Part shown: piece by piece, positions 61,151 to 64,000 of the stretch
How positions within the stretch are numbered: position 1 is the stretch's first letter
How the letters are laid out: each line of letters starts with the position of its first letter
Assembly (NCBI RefSeq): GCF_012985205.1
Contig: NZ_JABEKS010000001.1
Location: forward strand, 2,294,001 to 2,358,000
DNA: 64,000 nucleotides
Reading direction: 5' to 3'
DNA from: Planctomonas sp. JC2975
Lineage (GTDB): Bacteria > Actinomycetota > Actinomycetes > Actinomycetales > Microbacteriaceae
Notes under the pieces: model-generated
Databases searched by the model: none
Told to the model about the DNA's origin: nothing
Seen by the model: only the letters and a program-made list of their open reading frames with translations
Translations under genes and position numbers: made by a program

Positions 61151-61930
61151 TCAGTGCGTCTCCCACCGGAACCAGCGCACCCCGATGAACGTGAAGACGA
61201 CGATGTAGCCGAGACAGGCGAGCAGGGCGTTCGTGTCCTGGCCGGTCCACGACGTCGTGCCGATCACGTCGGAGAACAGCGTCATCAGCGCCCCGACAGG
61301 CGACCACTGGGAGATGGTCTTCACCACGTCGCCGAGCACGCCGGTGCCCCCCAGGATGCCGAGCAGCACGAGCACGATGAAGAGGATGCGCCCGATGGCG
61401 TTCACCGCACCCGACGAGCTCACGAGCCCGACGAGTGCTTGTCCGATGGCGAGGAACACCGCGGCGCCGAGCGCGGCGACGACGATCGTGAGGAGGTACT
61501 GCACGAAGGATGGAGTCAGCCCGTGCAGAATGACGCCGACGATCACCACCACGATCGACGCGATGAGGTTGGTCACGACCTGCACCGAGATGCGGCTCGT
61601 CATGATCATCCAGGTCGCCGTGGGCGTGACCCGGAGCCGCTGCAGCACGCCCACCTCACGGTCGTGCGCGAGGGTGAGGCTGTAGCCGAGAAGGCACGAG
61701 GTCAGCAGCCCGAGGGTCAGCGCGAGGCCGATGACCAGGGCCGGTCCGCCGAGCCGCTGCCCGCTGTTCTTGCCGAAGCTCGTCGCCACCAGGATCACCA
61801 CGGGCAGCACCAGGGCCAGCACCGTGGCGACCCTGCTGTGCAGCAGCACGATCGCGTCGGCCCTGAGCAGAGAGCGCATGGCCAGCCCGGCCGGCGGCCG
61901 CCTCGAGATCGCGTCAGTCACGGATGTCAC
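61151..61930 (-). CDS. ABC-2 type transporter permease
   Basis: A 259-residue permease with six helices. A cytoplasmic start (RSLLRADAIVLLHSRVATV) is followed by LVLPVVILVATSFG, a helix pair with TLAHDREVGVLQRLRVTPTATWMIMTSRI, the ABC-2 landmark loop, and SSSGAVNAIGRILFIVLVLLGILGGTGVLGDV near the end. Its start lies inside the ATPase gene (17-bp overlap). Exports an unknown substrate. Confidence 0.87.
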   Translation of the reverse strand: MTSVTDAISRRPPAGLAMRSLLRADAIVLLHSRVATVLALVLPVVILVATSFGKNSGQRLGGPALVIGLALTLGLLTSCLLGYSLTLAHDREVGVLQRLRVTPTATWMIMTSRISVQVVTNLIASIVVVIVGVILHGLTPSFVQYLLTIVVAALGAAVFLAIGQALVGLVSSSGAVNAIGRILFIVLVLLGILGGTGVLGDVVKTISQWSPVGALMTLFSDVIGTTSWTGQDTNALLACLGYIVVFTFIGVRWFRWETH

Positions 61931-62729
61931 TTCCCGTCAGTCCGATGAACACGTCCTCGAGCGTGACGTCGCCGTGCGCGACGGCGAGCACACGAGGGTC
62001 GTCCTTGTGCTTGGCGATGAGGTCGCTCGGAGTCCCCACGGTGAGCACCACGCCGTGGTCGATGATCGCGACCCTGTCGCACACCGCCTGCGCCTCCTCC
62101 ATGGAGTGCGTCGTGAGCAGGATGCTGCTCCCGCGCTTGCGCATCTGCTCGATGCGCGACCACAGGGCGCGCCGCGACTGCGGGTCGAGGCCCGATGTGG
62201 GCTCGTCCAGCAGCGCCAGCATCGGATCGTGGATCGTCGCGATGTAGAGCGCGAGACGTTGCTGTTGTCCGCCCGACAACTGCTTGAACCGCTTGCCGCG
62301 CTCCTGACCGAGGCCGATCTCGTCGAGGCAGGAACGGATCCGCTCGCTCGTCAGCCGCACACCGTACAGCCCGCCGTACAGGGTGGCGATCTGCTCGATG
62401 CTCAGCTCAGGCTGGAAGCTCGAGGACTGCAGCTGCACGCCGAGGCGGCTCTTCACCTCGAGCGGATGCTGCCTGGCATCGATCCCGTCGACGGTCACCG
62501 TGCCCGATTTGGGCGTGATCAGGCCTTCTATGGCGCCGAGCGTGCTGGTCTTGCCTGCGCCGTTCGGTCCGAGCAGGCCGAAGATCTCGCCGCGCTCGAT
62601 ACGCAGCGCGACCCCGTCCACCGCCGTCTGCTGACCGTAGGCGACCGTCAGGTCGTCGACCTGCAGCGCGGCGACCATCGTCGCGTCTTCCGACGCCACG
62701 GGTGCGGCGGGCTCGTTCGCATCACTCAT
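61914..62729 (-). CDS. ABC transporter ATP-binding protein (ABC-2 exporter)
   Basis: A 271-residue drug/lipid-exporter-type ATPase: Walker A GPNGAGKTS (about 54-62), signature [16 protein letters not shown], Walker B LALLDEPTSGLDPQSR and H-loop TTHS. The C-terminal 40 residues (VAIIDHGVVLTVGTPSDLI, DVTLEDVFIGLTG) match the DrrA type. GAAGGAG precedes ATG 62729; an upstream frame to 62816 is not used. A palindrome lies upstream at 62851. Confidence 0.9.
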   Translation of the reverse strand: MSDANEPAAPVASEDATMVAALQVDDLTVAYGQQTAVDGVALRIERGEIFGLLGPNGAGKTSTLGAIEGLITPKSGTVTVDGIDARQHPLEVKSRLGVQLQSSSFQPELSIEQIATLYGGLYGVRLTSERIRSCLDEIGLGQERGKRFKQLSGGQQQRLALYIATIHDPMLALLDEPTSGLDPQSRRALWSRIEQMRKRGSSILLTTHSMEEAQAVCDRVAIIDHGVVLTVGTPSDLIAKHKDDPRVLAVAHGDVTLEDVFIGLTGSDIRD

Positions 62730-62850
62730 CGCCGTGGCTCTCCTTCGAGTGGATCGGCCGACCGCCCGCAGAAGCGAGGGAATCGGAATGCTGGGGGATG
62801 GCATCCGTCGTCTCACAGCTGCTGTTAAAACGATATCACTTTACACATTG

Positions 62851-62875
62851 TCGATTCGCACCTGCACCGAATCGA
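62851..62875. terminator. Palindrome between the ABC-2 and SPFH operons
   Basis: TCGATTCG (62851-62858) pairs with CGAATCGA (62868-62875), 8-bp perfect arms around a 9-base loop. It lies 11 bp after the ribbon-helix-helix stop and upstream of the ABC-2 ATPase, next to an AT-rich stretch (62825-62850). It could be the terminator of one operon or an operator of the other. Confidence 0.45.
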
Positions 62876-62885
62876 CCGACACGAT

Positions 62886-63083
62886 CTAGGTGCGCGGCGG
62901 GCGCCCTCTGCGCGGAAGAGGCGCGACCTCCTTCGGCAGCCGGCCGGCCTTCTTCAGCGCGTCGCGGAGCAGGATCTCGATCTGGGCGTTCACGCTGCGG
63001 AGCTCGCCGGACGCCCAGCGCGAGATGGCGTCGTGCACGGCCGGATCCAGCCGCAGCAACAGGTTCTTCCGCTCGGTGCTCAT
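62886..63083 (-). CDS. Small ribbon-helix-helix DNA-binding protein (Arc-like)
   Basis: A 65-residue protein: MSTERKNLLLRLDPAVHDAISRWASGELRSVNAQIEILLRDALKKAG carries the strand-helix-helix layout of the Arc/MetJ/CopG fold, typically a dimeric regulator. A basic tail follows (PLPRRGRPPRT). Its ATG overlaps the SPFH stop (ATGA), so the two are translationally coupled. No toxin partner lies next to it, which argues against an antitoxin role. Confidence 0.8.
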   Translation of the reverse strand: MSTERKNLLLRLDPAVHDAISRWASGELRSVNAQIEILLRDALKKAGRLPKEVAPLPRRGRPPRT

Positions 63084-63991
63084 GACGTGTACAGCGTTCC
63101 CGCGTTGACGATCGGCGCCGCCGGCTGATCGCTGCAGAGCACGACCATGAGGTTGCTCACCATGGCGGCCCGACGCTCGTCGTCGAGCGTCACGTAATCG
63201 CTCTCGTTGAGCCGGTCGAGCGCCATCTCCACCATGCCGACCGCCCCCTCGACGATGCGCGACCTGGCCTCGACGACGGCACCCGCCTGCTGCCGCCGCA
63301 GCATCGCCTGTGCGATCTCGGGAGCGTAGGCGAGGTGACTGATGCGCACCTCGACGATCTCGACTCCGGCGAGCGCCACCCGCGTCGCGACCTCGTCCGA
63401 CAGCTCCGTCGCAACGATGTCTGTGGAGTCGCGCAACGAGACTCCGTTGCCTGCAGACGCGTCGTAGGGATAAGCGGTCGCGATCTGGCGCAGCGCCGAC
63501 TCGGCCTGCACCGTCACGAAGTCGACGTAGTCGTCGACCGCGTAGACCGCCTTGGACGTGTCGGTCACCTGCCACACGACGATGGCGGCGATCTCCACCG
63601 GGTTGCCGTCCGCGTCGTTGACGCGCAGCCTCTTCGTCTCGAAGTTGCGGATGCGAACGCTCATCCTCCTCCTCGTGGAAAGGGGCATCACCCACGCCAT
63701 CCCGGAACGTCGAACGGTTCCGATGTACCGCCCGAATCGCTGAACGACGCGGGTCTCTCCCGGCTGCACGATCACCAACGACCCGATGACCACGAGAACG
63801 GCCAGCACGGGCAGCACCAGATACTTGGCCTGGCCGGTCGCGATGAGCACGATGCCGATCACGATCAGCACGACGATCGCCAGCACGCCGTATGCGCCGC
63901 TGATGGCAGCCGCCGGTCGCTCGTCGATGTCGACCCGGGATCCCGAGTGAGCGAATGGCGCGGAATCCGGGCGCCTCGGAGCAGTGTCCAT
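63080..63991 (-). CDS. SPFH/Band 7 family membrane protein
   Basis: A 303-residue SPFH protein. Two hydrophobic helices (GAYGVLAIVVLIVIGIVLIA, VLPVLAVLVVIGSLVIV) lead to the band-7 domain: PGETRVVQRFGRYIGTVRRSGMAWVMPL, RNFETKRLRVNDADGNPVEIAAIVVWQV, VESALRQIATAYPYD and GVEIVEVRISHLAYAPEIAQAMLRRQQA. Scaffolds membrane microdomains or a bound protease. No NfeD gene follows; instead a coupled ribbon-helix-helix gene does. The ATG at 63991 is 10 bp from the window edge. Confidence 0.88.
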   Translation of the reverse strand: MDTAPRRPDSAPFAHSGSRVDIDERPAAAISGAYGVLAIVVLIVIGIVLIATGQAKYLVLPVLAVLVVIGSLVIVQPGETRVVQRFGRYIGTVRRSGMAWVMPLSTRRRMSVRIRNFETKRLRVNDADGNPVEIAAIVVWQVTDTSKAVYAVDDYVDFVTVQAESALRQIATAYPYDASAGNGVSLRDSTDIVATELSDEVATRVALAGVEIVEVRISHLAYAPEIAQAMLRRQQAGAVVEARSRIVEGAVGMVEMALDRLNESDYVTLDDERRAAMVSNLMVVLCSDQPAAPIVNAGTLYTS

Positions 63992-64000
63992 GTCATCGCC

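Noticed and set aside
62886-63083. Antitoxin of a toxin-antitoxin pair
   Set aside because: The coupled gene is an SPFH membrane protein and no small toxin gene lies next to it.

Overview
The window is very GC-rich DNA, densely packed with genes on both strands and with many ATGA/GTGA start-stop overlaps. The gene families (septum-formation domain protein, YhgE/Pip, DUF6421-like, an XRE regulator divergent from a type I methionyl aminopeptidase) and the recurrent hexamer GGATGC/GCATCC point to a high-GC actinobacterium, most likely of the family Microbacteriaceae. I see no rRNA, tRNA, CRISPR array, prophage or transposase. It reads as a normal chromosomal segment in which the intergenic DNA is unusually rich in palindromes and short repeats.

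Layout. 0-5.4 kb: the end of a large regulator, a membrane protein divergent from a TetR regulator, and a TetR/degenerate-ABC/YhgE-Pip operon. 5.6-13.4 kb: mixed metabolic and hypothetical genes, including a TrmH-type methyltransferase and a HAD-IIA phosphatase. 13.4-19.3 kb: septum-formation protein, pyrE, DUF2207 protein and exodeoxyribonuclease III. 19.6-26.7 kb: a four-gene FtsX-type ABC exporter operon. 27.5-30.6 kb: a leftward cluster of AEC transporter, HAD hydrolase, phosphosulfolactate-synthase-like protein and VOC protein. 30.7-39.9 kb: alpha/beta hydrolase, SDR, RclA-like flavoprotein, MetY, MalY/PatB-type C-S lyase or aminotransferase, and a cystathionine-beta-synthase-like enzyme. 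40.2-49.6 kb: three luciferase-like flavin monooxygenases, the XRE/aminopeptidase pair, an amino-acid ABC importer, a GNAT acetyltransferase and a carboxymuconolactone-decarboxylase-like protein. 49.7-64 kb: AlkD-like repair protein, multicopper oxidase with MarR control, lytic transglycosylase-like protein, Ca2+/H+ antiporter, DUF6421-like protein, an ABC-2 exporter and an SPFH/ribbon-helix-helix pair.

The clearest functional theme is sulfur. MetY, a MalY/PatB-type enzyme and a cysteine-synthase-like enzyme sit beside two flavin monooxygenase types and an amino-acid importer with a GNAT. That set resembles the Bacillus ytm/ytn S-alkylcysteine salvage operon. A phosphosulfolactate-synthase homologue lies about 10 kb away. 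This is inference from family membership and proximity.

The most unusual DNA is non-coding. A 22-bp unit is tandemly repeated 11 times at 32.5 kb, and 13 times followed by 8 inverted copies at 53.2-53.7 kb. Two near-equal (111/112 bp) palindromic elements lie just 3' of trmH and xth. A 57-bp hairpin-bearing direct repeat lies upstream of pyrE. Four repeats spaced exactly 20 bp precede the luciferase-like operon. Several operators can be proposed from palindromes in regulator promoters.
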